A stretch of DNA of 64,000 nucleotides from Paenibacillus aceris (GTDB lineage Bacteria > Bacillota > Bacilli > Paenibacillales > NBRC-103111): NCBI RefSeq assembly GCF_017874035.1, contig NZ_JAGGKV010000001.1, positions 496,001-560,000 of the forward strand, read 5' to 3'. Both the position numbers and the translations under genes were made by a program. Positions 1-8,095 of the stretch are shown piece after piece (the stretch's first letter is position 1; the number at the start of each line of letters is the position of its first letter). The notes under the pieces were generated by a model. That model searched no databases and was not told the origin of the DNA. It saw only the letters and a program-made list of their open reading frames with translations.

Positions 1-1
1 T

Positions 2-247
2 GCTGACTTCGTCCTTTCCTTCGATCATATGAAAAAGGATGTCACCCCTCTTGCTGACTTGGACCGCAGCGGCTGGAACGAAGCGTTGATTCGTTTCCGC
101 GATGTCAAAAAAGCAGAGCTGCTGATCGGCAGAAACCTTCATTTCCAAGATCCCGTACTAACGAAGCCCGCCGAATTTGAAACGCTGATTAAGCAAACGT
201 TCGAGAAACTTATTCCGGTATATCAGCTGGCTGTCGACGCGAAATAA
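2..247 (+). CDS. DUF1054 (YktB family) protein, C-terminal part
   Basis: The reading frame is open from the left edge, so this is the last 81 or so codons of a gene that begins outside the window; the ATG at 29 is internal. The stretch RFRDVKKAELLIG followed by an IKQTFEKLIPVY block near the end resembles the C-terminus of the DUF1054/YktB family as I remember it (about 200 residues, cytoplasmic, function unknown). The gene ends in AAATAA and is followed by about 110 bp of noncoding DNA before the next gene on the same strand. No hairpin terminator is obvious there. The family call is from recalled motifs and is fairly secure; no function can be given. Confidence 0.75.
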   Translation, partial: ADFVLSFDHMKKDVTPLADLDRSGWNEALIRFRDVKKAELLIGRNLHFQDPVLTKPAEFETLIKQTFEKLIPVYQLAVDAK

Positions 248-361
248 CTCGAAACGTGGAAACTTTTATGTAAAACTAAGGTAAATTTAAACTAAAATTA
301 ATCCCTCCTGCACAGACTATGTTCTGTAATTCCAATTAACTGGAAAGGAGGTCATATTCGC

Positions 362-1048
362 ATGAACCAACCTTATATGAAAAAGCTTCTGGTGACTACC
401 ATGGCTCTCTCATTTGTTCTGGGAGCAAGCGTGCTCCCTTCACTGTCTGCTTCGGCAAACGCTCCCTCCGGAGACTCGCAGGAAATCGTTTCTTTGCAGC
501 AAAACGATGAAAAAGGCCATGGGCATCGCAACCGCAAATGGCCGATTATCGAGGAGTCCGCGTCCGTCATTGGCGTTGACAAAGAAGTGCTTGTGAAGTC
601 GCTTAAGAGCGGTAAGAGCATTGTCGAAGCAGCCGCTGACAAAGGGATTAGCGAAGCCGACTTAACAGCCAAGCTCCAGCAGCTCCGCACCGGGAAGATT
701 GAAGTTGCCGTCAAAGACGGCAAGCTGACGGCCGACCAAGGCGAGCATATGAAGCAAAAACTTGGCGAGCATTTAAAGTTCATCCTCAACGAAAAGAATC
801 TGCTTGACAGCCATGGCAAAAGCAAGTGGCACCGATTCGGACTGAAGCCCGACACGGAAAAACTCGCCAAGACGCTCGGGTTGAGCAAGGATGAATTGCA
901 TGCCCAGCTCCGTTCGGGCAAATCGCTTGCTGAAATCGCTCAATCGAAAGGCATTTCCAAAGACAAGCTGGTTGCGTCAATCAAGGAACAGTTAACCCCT
1001 TCTATCGAGAAATGGGTTGACCACAAGAAAGATACGAAAACTAAGTAA
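362..1048 (+). CDS. Secreted protein with two LG(V/L)-SGKS-KGIS repeats
   Basis: The product has 228 residues and a clear N-terminal signal peptide: basic MNQPYMKK, a hydrophobic core, and a likely cleavage after SASA near residue 33. The start is supported by AAAGGAGG about 10 nt upstream of ATG 362. The mature part is highly charged and contains two copies of a roughly 40-residue module, around residues 64-105 and 165-206. Each has a G(V/L)xK(D/E) segment, then SLKSGKS or QLRSGKS, then (A/S)xKGIS and a leucine-rich helix. Such helical modules occur in secreted proteins of bacilli, but I cannot name a characterised homologue. It is transcribed alone and followed by a good hairpin terminator. 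Function unknown; extracellular or wall location is inferred. Confidence 0.85.
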   Translation: MNQPYMKKLLVTTMALSFVLGASVLPSLSASANAPSGDSQEIVSLQQNDEKGHGHRNRKWPIIEESASVIGVDKEVLVKSLKSGKSIVEAAADKGISEADLTAKLQQLRTGKIEVAVKDGKLTADQGEHMKQKLGEHLKFILNEKNLLDSHGKSKWHRFGLKPDTEKLAKTLGLSKDELHAQLRSGKSLAEIAQSKGISKDKLVASIKEQLTPSIEKWVDHKKDTKTK

Positions 1049-1065
1049 TAAGCGTACAAGAATGA

Positions 1066-1107
1066 GACTGCTCCGCTATCGTCATTGATAGCTTGGACAG
1101 TCTTTTT
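1066..1107 (+). terminator. Rho-independent terminator of the secreted repeat protein gene
   Basis: GACTG.TCC.GCTATC pairs with GATAGC..GGA.CAGTC across a six-base loop, followed by five T residues, starting 17 bp after the stop codon. Confidence 0.8.
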
Positions 1108-1143
1108 ACTTTCCGCTCATGCTTTAGTCCGTTAGCTATGCAG

Positions 1144-1199
1144 AAAAAAAGCTGTACACCTGTCTTCCCTGTTGAGAAGGCCAGTGTACAGCTTTTTTA
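1144..1199 (-). terminator. Terminator at the end of the MFS operon
   Basis: AGCTGTACAC (1150-1159) pairs with GTGTACAGCT (1184-1193). The stem has an A run on its left and a T run on its right, so it can work in both directions. It lies just beyond the stop codon of the minus-strand MFS gene. Confidence 0.85.
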
Positions 1200-1205
1200 T
1201 TTGTT

Positions 1206-2378
1206 CTAGGCAGTTTGCTGTTGAACGCGTGTCTGACGGTCGACAAGCACGAAGCGCTGCAGCAGCAGGATCGCTGCCAAGCAGAGCACGCCGCCGATAA
1301 TAAACGGCAACGAATGTGCAATGGCGAACACTGCTCCGCCAAGGAGCGGGCCGGCAATGCGGCCCAGGCTGTCCATGGAGGAGCTGAGGCCCGTTGCGAC
1401 GCCCTGCCCGACTTTCGTCCGCTGTGTAATCAGCGACGTCACACAAGGGCGTATGAGCGCGTTGCCCGCGCCGAATACCGACAAGTAAATCGCAGCGGTT
1501 ACGACGCTGCTGGAGTACAGCAGCAGGAAGAAGCCCGCTGCCGACAGCAACAACCCGATGCCGATCACCTTCTGCTCGGCACCCTGCTTGACCAATCGGC
1601 GTACGACGCCGCCTTGAATCAAGGCTCCGACAATGCCGCTTGCAAGAAACATCATGCCAATATCAAATGGCGTTGCGCCGATCTTGTCCATTTGGTAATA
1701 CTGGAGCGTCGCTTCCAAGCCAGCGAGCGTAAATGAAACGAAGAAGGACAGCACATACAAATACTTGGAAGCTCCCGAGAACGCTGTCCATCTGGATGGC
1801 GCTTTTTCCTTCACAGAGGTTCGCTTATTTGCCGGCAGTGATTCCGAAAGAATAGCGGCAGCAAAGAGGAACGAAGCAAAAGCCAACACCGAAGCGGCGA
1901 AGAATGGCACGTAAGTCCCCCAGCGGCTTAATATACCTCCAAGCGCAGGTCCGAAAATAAATCCTAAACCGATCGACATGCCCACCATCCCCATGCCTTT
2001 CGTCCGATTCTCGGCTGTGGTGATGTCCGCCACGTAGGCGACAGCACAAGCGGTTGCCGCTCCTGAGAACAGGCCTCCCAGAATGCGGGACACATACATC
2101 ACCCACAGATGACCGTTTGCGAATCCGAAAATCAAGAAGCTAATACTAAAACCTAACAGCCCAATCAGAATAATGGGTCTGCGTCCGATGCGGTCCGAGA
2201 TCCCGCCCCAAATCGGTGACATAAGAAAGGAAGCCGCCGAATAGACCGATAACAACAACGCGTTATGGTACTCAGAACCCGCCCCCTTCACAACCTCCGG
2301 CAGTATGGGGATGATAATGCCAAAACCTACGAAAATGGTCATCAACAACAACATGATGATTCCAATCTGTTTATTCAT
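1206..2378 (-). CDS. MFS drug:H+ antiporter-type transporter
   Basis: A 390-residue integral membrane protein with about 12 hydrophobic segments. The loop after the second segment carries the MFS motif A (GGISDRIGRRP), and the fifth segment carries the antiporter motif C (GFIFGPALGGI). Both are typical of drug:proton antiporters of the DHA1 type such as Bmr, Blt or TetA. The start chosen is ATG 2378 (MNKQIG), which has GGAGG about 12 nt upstream; a longer open frame extends upstream without such support. It lies 34 bp downstream of another MFS gene and is probably co-transcribed with it. The substrate cannot be told from the sequence, and no regulator gene adjoins. Confidence 0.9.
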   Translation of the reverse strand: MNKQIGIIMLLLMTIFVGFGIIIPILPEVVKGAGSEYHNALLLSVYSAASFLMSPIWGGISDRIGRRPIILIGLLGFSISFLIFGFANGHLWVMYVSRILGGLFSGAATACAVAYVADITTAENRTKGMGMVGMSIGLGFIFGPALGGILSRWGTYVPFFAASVLAFASFLFAAAILSESLPANKRTSVKEKAPSRWTAFSGASKYLYVLSFFVSFTLAGLEATLQYYQMDKIGATPFDIGMMFLASGIVGALIQGGVVRRLVKQGAEQKVIGIGLLLSAAGFFLLLYSSSVVTAAIYLSVFGAGNALIRPCVTSLITQRTKVGQGVATGLSSSMDSLGRIAGPLLGGAVFAIAHSLPFIIGGVLCLAAILLLQRFVLVDRQTRVQQQTA

Positions 2379-2412
2379 GATGCTTATTAGCCTCCAAACA
2401 AAACATTTTACC

Positions 2413-3660
2413 TTATCGTACCATACCTTTTTTGGGGATGGAAATGAACATTTGAAGAACAAGCAGCAGCACCAACACTCCCCCGCTCATCAAAAATGGC
2501 GCATGATAGCCATACACATCCCACAGTTTGCCGGAAACGATCGGCCCGACGATCATGCCTAGCCCTTCGATTGTCAGAAAGAAACCCCAAACGGCGCCTC
2601 TTTTCTCGGGCGGAATGGCCGATGCAATAAGCGCATTCCAAGAAGGTATGATAAAAGCGTAGCCGATTCCAAGCAACGCAACCAATACGTATAGTATGGT
2701 CATAGATTTAGCATACGTAAACAGCAATAGGGCCGCGGCGCTTATTGTAAAACCCGTGATCAAAAATGGACGTATGCCCCGGCGATCCACCCATTTTCCC
2801 ATTGGTACCAGGCAAATGACAGTAACGGCTCCTCCTGCAACCAGAAACATGCTGTATTCGAGAGATGAGAGCTTAAGCACTTCTTTTGCATACAGTGTAA
2901 GAATAGGTGTCAATATACCAAGCGCAAATGTCTGTGCGAACATGGCTGGAAACATCAGCGGGCTAACCGACATCGAGCGCCTTACTTCACTTAAGTAAGC
3001 CGAAATTCGCTGCATGAGCGGAGCTGCTGCTCGGCTGCTGTGCATCACAGCCTTCTCCGCACTTTGACTCGCCTTACTTTTTCTTGGCAGGAACAGCGCC
3101 ACGAGCACCACCACCGTCATACAGGCAATCAATAAACGAAATGCGGTCGTATAGTGATTTTCGCCTACAAAAAAGTTAATAGCGACCGGTCCGAGGCCAA
3201 CACCCGACAGCCACGCCATGTAAACGACGCTCATTATTGTGGCTTTGCCATCCTCTCCGGCCACCTCCGTCGTTCCTGTAATCACACAAGGCCATAACGG
3301 AGCCGTACCAAAGCCAAGCATCGCACACCCAACAATCATCCATATGTATTCGGACGTCGTAGCGATCAAGACCACCGAAATAAACGTCAAAAGCACACCG
3401 GTAAGCATGGTCGTACGGTAACCCAACTTATCTATAATCCAACCAACGGGTGTGCGCAGTACATTATCACCGATATATTGAGCCGCAAGTGTCCAGCCAA
3501 TAATAAATGCAGACGCGCCGAGCCCTGTTTTCATATAGACCGGCAGTATCGTAATCAGCAGCGCACCCTTCACAAATTCGACGATAAACATAATAATTAA
3601 CAATTCGATCACAAATGGCGAAAATAGCCGGTTTTCCCGCCATTTTTGCATCCAAATCAT
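2413..3660 (-). CDS. MFS transporter
   Basis: A 415-residue membrane protein with about 12 hydrophobic segments. It has motif-A-like loops after segment 2 (GWIIDKLGYR) and in the equivalent place of the second half (GKWVDRRGIRP), plus GMIVGPIVSGKLWD in the fifth segment of the second half. This fits a major facilitator exporter. ATG 3660 is preferred because AAGGAG lies 8 nt upstream; earlier in-frame ATGs lack a ribosome binding site. It is the first gene of a two-gene MFS unit and diverges from speA. Whether the two pumps share a substrate is unknown, and the proteins are too different to be a recent duplication. Confidence 0.9.
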   Translation of the reverse strand: MIWMQKWRENRLFSPFVIELLIIMFIVEFVKGALLITILPVYMKTGLGASAFIIGWTLAAQYIGDNVLRTPVGWIIDKLGYRTTMLTGVLLTFISVVLIATTSEYIWMIVGCAMLGFGTAPLWPCVITGTTEVAGEDGKATIMSVVYMAWLSGVGLGPVAINFFVGENHYTTAFRLLIACMTVVVLVALFLPRKSKASQSAEKAVMHSSRAAAPLMQRISAYLSEVRRSMSVSPLMFPAMFAQTFALGILTPILTLYAKEVLKLSSLEYSMFLVAGGAVTVICLVPMGKWVDRRGIRPFLITGFTISAAALLLFTYAKSMTILYVLVALLGIGYAFIIPSWNALIASAIPPEKRGAVWGFFLTIEGLGMIVGPIVSGKLWDVYGYHAPFLMSGGVLVLLLVLQMFISIPKKGMVR

Positions 3661-3743
3661 AAGATTTCTCCTTAATAGGCTGTATTTTAACAATTGCTGT
3701 TAGTTTTTCCCCAATTGGCACAAACTATTTTCAAAAAATTAGC

Positions 3744-3771
3744 TTGCATGAAATCTCTAGTTTGATATACT
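3744..3771 (+). promoter_or_regulatory. Probable sigma-A promoter of speA
   Basis: TTGCAT (3744-3749) and TATACT (3766-3771) are separated by 16 bp, about 60 bp upstream of the speA start and within the divergent MFS/speA intergenic region. Confidence 0.6.
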
Positions 3772-3830
3772 CATTTTGTTTGTTGCAACTTTCGACAAGC
3801 AATCTACGATAGAAGGGAAGCGATAATCAG

Positions 3831-5300
3831 GTGGATCATACCCGTACCCCCCTGTTCAATGCATTGCTCAAGCATGCTGAAAGAAATCCGATTCAGTTTC
3901 ACATTCCTGGCCATAAAAAAGGAGTCGGCATGGACCCGGAGTTTCGTTCCTTTATTGGGGACAATGCCCTGTCCATCGACCTCATCAATATAGCACCGCT
4001 GGATGACCTCCATCAACCGATGGGTGTCATTGAGGAAGCCCAGAAGCTTGCTGCGGACGCCTATGGTGCCGATCATACGTTTTTCTCGGTACAAGGAACG
4101 AGCGGGGCCATCATGACGATGATTATGACGGTCTGTTCGGAAGGCGATAAAATTATCGTCCCGCGAAATGTACATAAATCGGTCTTGGCCGCCATTATTT
4201 TCGTAGGCGCGAAGCCGGTGTTTATCCAACCTGCACGCGACAAAAACTTGGGAATCGATCATGGTATTCCGACTCGTTCTGTTCGCAGAGCGCTCGAAAA
4301 GCATCCGGACGCCAAAGCCGTATTGGTCATTAACCCGACCTACTATGGCGTATGCACCAACCTGAAAGAAATCGTGGACCTGGTACACAGCTATAACATG
4401 CCGGTTCTTGTCGATGAGGCGCATGGCGTGCTCATTCATTTCCATGATAAACTGCCGATGTCTGCCATGGAAGCCGGCGCCGATATGGCTGCAACAAGCG
4501 TTCATAAGCTGGGTGGTTCCATGACGCAAAGTTCCGTTCTTAACGTGAAAGGAAATCGTGTAAATCCAAAGCGGATTCAAACGATTATTTCAATGCTTAC
4601 GACGACTTCTACGTCCTACATTTTGCTAGCTTCACTGGATACCGCGCGCAGACACTTAGCCTTAAATGGATATGAAATGGCGGAACGCACAATTGCTCTC
4701 GCACAGTACACCAGAAAGCAAATCAATGAAATACCAAACCTCTACTGTTTTGGGGAAGAAATTTTAGGAGAAGAAGCCACTTTTACTTATGATCCGACCA
4801 AAATATGCGTGCACGTGCGCAAGCTTGGCATCACGGGCTTTGAAGTGGAGAATTGGCTGCGCGAGCACTATAATATTGAAGTCGAAATGAGCGACATGTA
4901 CAACATCCTGTGCCTCATTACGCCAGGGGATACGCAAGAGAACATTGAGATTTTGCTCGAAGCTCTGCGTGAACTGTCCCATATGAATGATGATGTTGTC
5001 GAGGTGAAAGAGGTTGTAATTAAAGTCCCTGCCATTCCTCAATTAACGCTGACACCAAGGGATGCCTTCTATGGCGAGACAGAAATTTTGCCATTCAAAG
5101 ATTCCGCTGACCGCATCATCGCCGAGTTCATCTACGTGTATCCGCCGGGAATTCCTATTCTGCTTCCGGGTGAAGTCATCACGCAAGAGCTCATTGATTA
5201 CATTGTCGAGCATGTTGAGGTTGGACTTCCTGTCAAAGGGCCTGAGGACCGCAGCGTTCAAAATGTCAAAGTTATCGTCGAGACGCAAGCGATTTTCTAG
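3831..5300 (+). CDS. speA: Arginine decarboxylase, Orn/Lys/Arg decarboxylase family
   Basis: A PLP-dependent fold-type I decarboxylase of 489 residues, within a residue or so of Bacillus subtilis SpeA as I remember it. Recognisable blocks are FHIPGHKKG (residues 22-30), the VQGTSGA phosphate-binding loop, VLVDEAHGV with the PLP-binding aspartate, and SVHKLGGS with the Schiff-base lysine. A C-terminal PPGIPILLPGE block completes the family pattern. SpeA converts arginine to agmatine, the first step of the agmatine route to putrescine. Lysine as substrate cannot be excluded from sequence. The start is GTG, with AGAAGGGA 12 nt upstream. No speB or speE lies beside it, so the pathway is split. 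Confidence 0.92.
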   Translation: MDHTRTPLFNALLKHAERNPIQFHIPGHKKGVGMDPEFRSFIGDNALSIDLINIAPLDDLHQPMGVIEEAQKLAADAYGADHTFFSVQGTSGAIMTMIMTVCSEGDKIIVPRNVHKSVLAAIIFVGAKPVFIQPARDKNLGIDHGIPTRSVRRALEKHPDAKAVLVINPTYYGVCTNLKEIVDLVHSYNMPVLVDEAHGVLIHFHDKLPMSAMEAGADMAATSVHKLGGSMTQSSVLNVKGNRVNPKRIQTIISMLTTTSTSYILLASLDTARRHLALNGYEMAERTIALAQYTRKQINEIPNLYCFGEEILGEEATFTYDPTKICVHVRKLGITGFEVENWLREHYNIEVEMSDMYNILCLITPGDTQENIEILLEALRELSHMNDDVVEVKEVVIKVPAIPQLTLTPRDAFYGETEILPFKDSADRIIAEFIYVYPPGIPILLPGEVITQELIDYIVEHVEVGLPVKGPEDRSVQNVKVIVETQAIF

Positions 5301-5322
5301 GCACCTACCCTGCAGGTATATA

Positions 5323-5351
5323 TTGTAAAACCGTTTACATGATGCTATGAT
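5323..5351 (+). promoter_or_regulatory. Probable sigma-A promoter of the DUF1885 gene
   Basis: TTGTAA (5323-5328) and TATGAT (5346-5351) are 17 bp apart, 34 bp upstream of the next start codon. Confidence 0.6.
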
Positions 5352-5385
5352 GTTGGTGATGTTTAGCGAATGAGGTGAACAAGGA

Positions 5386-5805
5386 ATGGCTCAAAGCGCT
5401 TATATTAAATTCGTAACAGGCTCCCTAGTACCCGCACTCACCTTGGATGAACTCAAGGAAAAGCTTTTGCATTACCGTGAACAGCTCAGTCTGACAGCCA
5501 AGCAGCTTGGCTGGGAATATGACGAGGCCGGATTCCCCTACACCATTGAGACGAAGCCGGAAGGCGAAGGAAAATGGTTCTATCTGAAAGGTATCAATCC
5601 CTTATACAAATATATCGTGATTGGTGTCGGCAGCGAGAAGAATCAAGAGGAAGATCGGCATTATGTCCAAGTCGTATTACCCGACGACGCCACACATGGC
5701 GACAAGAGCAAAGGCAACGAATTCTGCAAATACCTTGGCAAACTGCTGAAAGCTGAACTTCATCTATTCAACGGCAGAATCATGTACTTTAATCCTCGAA
5801 AATGA
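5386..5805 (+). CDS. DUF1885 family protein
   Basis: A 139-residue soluble protein without a signal peptide. The N-terminal SAYIKFVTGS, the central KYIVIGVG and the C-terminal GDKSKGNEFCKYL...LHLFNGRIMY blocks match the DUF1885 family as I recall it. This is a small alpha/beta protein of Bacillus-group bacteria with a known structure but no assigned role. The length fits the family. It is preceded by its own promoter and a GAGGTGA-type ribosome binding site, and followed by a very strong hairpin, so it is probably a single-gene unit. No cellular role can be inferred from its neighbours. Confidence 0.82.
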   Translation: MAQSAYIKFVTGSLVPALTLDELKEKLLHYREQLSLTAKQLGWEYDEAGFPYTIETKPEGEGKWFYLKGINPLYKYIVIGVGSEKNQEEDRHYVQVVLPDDATHGDKSKGNEFCKYLGKLLKAELHLFNGRIMYFNPRK

Positions 5806-5817
5806 GATCTTACGCGA

Positions 5818-5864
5818 ATGGGGCTGTCCTCGAGGTTTGTTGCAAACCTCGAGGACAGCCCCAT
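5818..5864 (+). terminator. Perfect 22-bp inverted repeat, probable terminator
   Basis: Arms 5818-5839 and 5843-5864 are perfectly complementary around a TTG loop. The repeat sits 12 bp after the DUF1885 stop. The T tract after it is poor, so termination is inferred from position and stem strength. Confidence 0.65.
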
Positions 5865-5883
5865 TGTATACCTGGCATTAGTA

Positions 5884-5928
5884 AAGGGCTGCCCCTCTAG
5901 TAGATAAACTACTGAATGGGCAGCCCTT
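5884..5928 (-). terminator. Terminator of the DUF1292 gene
   Basis: AAGGGCTGCCC pairs with GGGCAGCCCTT, with an inner TAGTAG/CTACT stem. It lies 16 bp beyond the stop of the minus-strand gene, next to the convergent hairpin at 5818. Confidence 0.7.
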
Positions 5929-5943
5929 CCTTATGTATAGCTC

Positions 5944-6255
5944 TTATTCTTCGCCTTCTTGAGCTACGATCTCATTGTAAATGGTCACTACGCGCTCCCA
6001 TTCTTCTTCATCCTCAATGTTGACTAGGAAAGCGTCGTCGCCATCTTCTTCAACACGGAAAATTACGCCGTCCGCTTCAGGATCATTGCGATCAAGCAAT
6101 ACTGCATACGCTTGCTCTTGAGATTGGAAGGTATAGACCATTACCATCTCATGCTCTTCACCGTTCTCGTCCGTTACGATAAAAACATCTTCCCCATGCT
6201 CGTGATCGTGGTCACAGTCCGGGCCGTGTACATGATCGTGCTTCTCATCGCTCAC
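5944..6255 (-). CDS. DUF1292 family protein with His-rich N-terminus
   Basis: A 103-residue, very acidic cytoplasmic protein. The body, from about residue 22, matches the DUF1292 (YrzB) pattern: an I(V/T)DENG start, then a FQSQEQAYAVL block and a late ED(G)DDAFLVNIEDEEEW segment. The first 20 residues are rich in histidine, aspartate and one cysteine (HDHVHGPDCDHDHEHG), which suggests metal binding; the metal is not known. The start is GTG, with GAGG 8 nt upstream. In Bacillus the family member lies near yrrK/yrzL, but here the neighbours are different. Molecular role unknown. Confidence 0.85.
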   Translation of the reverse strand: MSDEKHDHVHGPDCDHDHEHGEDVFIVTDENGEEHEMVMVYTFQSQEQAYAVLLDRNDPEADGVIFRVEEDGDDAFLVNIEDEEEWERVVTIYNEIVAQEGEE

Positions 6256-6346
6256 AGGCAGAACCTCATTTCGTCGAATAATTAGTTACGTAATTATCCT
6301 ATCATTTTCAAATACAGAGGTCAAACCACTTTCTTCATAGCTTATC

Positions 6347-6967
6347 CTATTCCGATTGGATCTGCTTCTCAGAAACGACGGAATAATCACTGGCTCCATC
6401 CTGTTTCATCGCAAATTTCACGACATACGTTCCGGCTTCGTCAAAGGAAACACCGTACAAAGGCACTTTCAGCCAAAAGGCTTCTTTCGACTCCGTGATG
6501 GACTTCACAACGGGTGTAACCACGCTCTTGCCGCTTGGCGATACAATCGAAACTCTTACCGAATTAATGCTTGTTTTCAAATTGTCCACTTGTGCGAATA
6601 CGATAAAGTCAGCTTGCTTGCCGCGCTCAACAACGCCGAACGGAACGATCGCGGAGTCCTTACGCACTTCAGTCGTAAAGAACAAGTGCACGTTCGGTTT
6701 GTATAAGTAGGCGGTCTTGTTGGCGTTATCCCATTTCACCAACGCTTGCAGCGCATCGCTTACAGCACGTAGAGGCAAGACAGTACTCCCATCGACGATA
6801 AGTGGCGGTACATCGGAATCACCGAACTCCGACGTAGTATCGTTGACGACCAGACGGGCAATGTTAAATCCCTTATAATCCCCCCATATCGACGAGGCCA
6901 CCACTGCAGCCGTGCTTAGAACAAAAAACACCAGCATCAACGTGAATATCCGCTGAACTACTTTCAT
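6347..6967 (-). CDS. Secreted or anchored copper-amine-oxidase-N-type domain protein
   Basis: A 206-residue protein with an N-terminal hydrophobic segment (residues 5-25) acting as a signal peptide or anchor. Residues 40-80 form the stalk-like domain called copper amine oxidase N-terminal in family databases, seen here as PPLIVDGSTVLPLRAVSDAL followed by VKWD and a TAYL strand. These domains are common in surface proteins of Paenibacillus and Clostridium and do not imply an oxidase. The C-terminal half looks like a beta-sandwich. ATG 6967 was chosen for its GGAGG 9 nt upstream; the open frame continues to 7030 without one. Function unknown. Confidence 0.82.
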   Translation of the reverse strand: MKVVQRIFTLMLVFFVLSTAAVVASSIWGDYKGFNIARLVVNDTTSEFGDSDVPPLIVDGSTVLPLRAVSDALQALVKWDNANKTAYLYKPNVHLFFTTEVRKDSAIVPFGVVERGKQADFIVFAQVDNLKTSINSVRVSIVSPSGKSVVTPVVKSITESKEAFWLKVPLYGVSFDEAGTYVVKFAMKQDGASDYSVVSEKQIQSE

Positions 6968-7048
6968 CTCAAATAACCTCCAGCTCTCGTTAGTAAACTT
7001 TATGTCTGCATCTTTATACTCCGAAGGCAAAGAAGAGTTGCGATGATT

Positions 7049-7942
7049 TTATAATTTTGATAAAAAAGCTAGAACGCGTTGGTTATATGCCTCTGGCTGC
7101 ATTTGATAGGAACCGACATGCCCCGCTTTTTGTGTCACCCATAACTCAAAAGCGTCCGGATGCCGGCGCCACATTCCTTCACTATTGGACCATGGAATCG
7201 CGTCATCATCCTTGCTGTGAATAAATAGAATCGGCCTGGGATAAATATGATCGACTGCGGCAAGCGCATCCACATGCCGGGGGTTAATGCCGATCAACCG
7301 CGGTAAAATGCCCAGAATTAAGGGAGTGAACGGAAACCGCGGGAGCTTTGACCACACTGGCAAATTATCCCTTAAATAAGGACTCAGTTGACTGAAAGCA
7401 CTGTCCGTAATAACTCCCAATACAGAGGATTCTTCAGCTGCCGCTAATAATGACGTGCTGCCCCCCATCGAAAAGCCAACTAAACAAATTTTACTTCGCA
7501 CATGCTCCTGCACCCAACTGATTGCACCAAGAATGTCTTGCTTCTCCAAATAGCCGACGGTTGTCAAATGCCCTTCCGAGTTGCCGGAATTGCGAAAATC
7601 AAACATGAGCACATGGTAGCCCTCATCTACGATTGATTTCGCTAACGCAAGCGCCGGAAGCCCCTTTTCCAATCGGGTTCCGGCATATCCATGAGACATA
7701 ATAACCGTCATCGCTTGCTCGCCAATACCCGCAGAAGGCGATTTAAAAAACCATCCATCCAACACAACATCCTTCGTATGGCTTGGAAATGTAATATCCT
7801 GCTTATGTAAGCCATATTGTTCAGGGGACTCGTCGACGAGCTTGCGTTTCGGATGGGTTAACTGCCAGCCTACATAGGTAGATATGCCCACCAGAATCAA
7901 GCCGATCAGCACGATCAGCGCTCCAACTATGAACCAGATCAT
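7049..7942 (-). CDS. Membrane-anchored alpha/beta hydrolase
   Basis: About 297 residues. The N-terminus is one transmembrane helix, and the rest is an alpha/beta hydrolase with the nucleophile elbow GFSMGGS (Ser158). A likely acid lies in SKDDDAIP and a likely catalytic His in KAGHVGSY. An oxyanion region follows the early SHGYAGTR motif. This resembles the YqkD/Bem46-type serine hydrolases whose substrates are unknown. The start at 7942 is preferred because AAGGTGATG lies 9-10 nt upstream; GTG 7957 and ATG 7954 in the same frame overlap that site. It is transcribed toward the stalk-domain gene and may share its transcript, with 81 bp between them. Confidence 0.85.
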   Translation of the reverse strand: MIWFIVGALIVLIGLILVGISTYVGWQLTHPKRKLVDESPEQYGLHKQDITFPSHTKDVVLDGWFFKSPSAGIGEQAMTVIMSHGYAGTRLEKGLPALALAKSIVDEGYHVLMFDFRNSGNSEGHLTTVGYLEKQDILGAISWVQEHVRSKICLVGFSMGGSTSLLAAAEESSVLGVITDSAFSQLSPYLRDNLPVWSKLPRFPFTPLILGILPRLIGINPRHVDALAAVDHIYPRPILFIHSKDDDAIPWSNSEGMWRRHPDAFELWVTQKAGHVGSYQMQPEAYNQRVLAFLSKL

Positions 7943-8025
7943 AGAAAATATCATCACCTTTAATAAAAATGAACGAACTTAAATAGCATCAATCACTGCG
8001 TATTTACAAGGAATCCATATAAAGG

Positions 8026-8055
8026 TTGAAATCGTGCAACCTCCCATGCTACATT
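8026..8055 (+). promoter_or_regulatory. Possible sigma-A promoter of the MBL-fold gene
   Basis: TTGAAA (8026-8031) and TACATT (8050-8055) are separated by 18 bp, 40 bp upstream of the start codon. Confidence 0.4.
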
Positions 8056-8095
8056 AGAAAAAGATGGTTTTTTGTCGAAAAATGGGGGCAGCTGA

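Noticed and set aside
3804..4580. Antisense open frame of 258 codons opposite speA
   Set aside because: speA is unmistakable on the other strand; the antisense product resembles no protein family and has no start signals.
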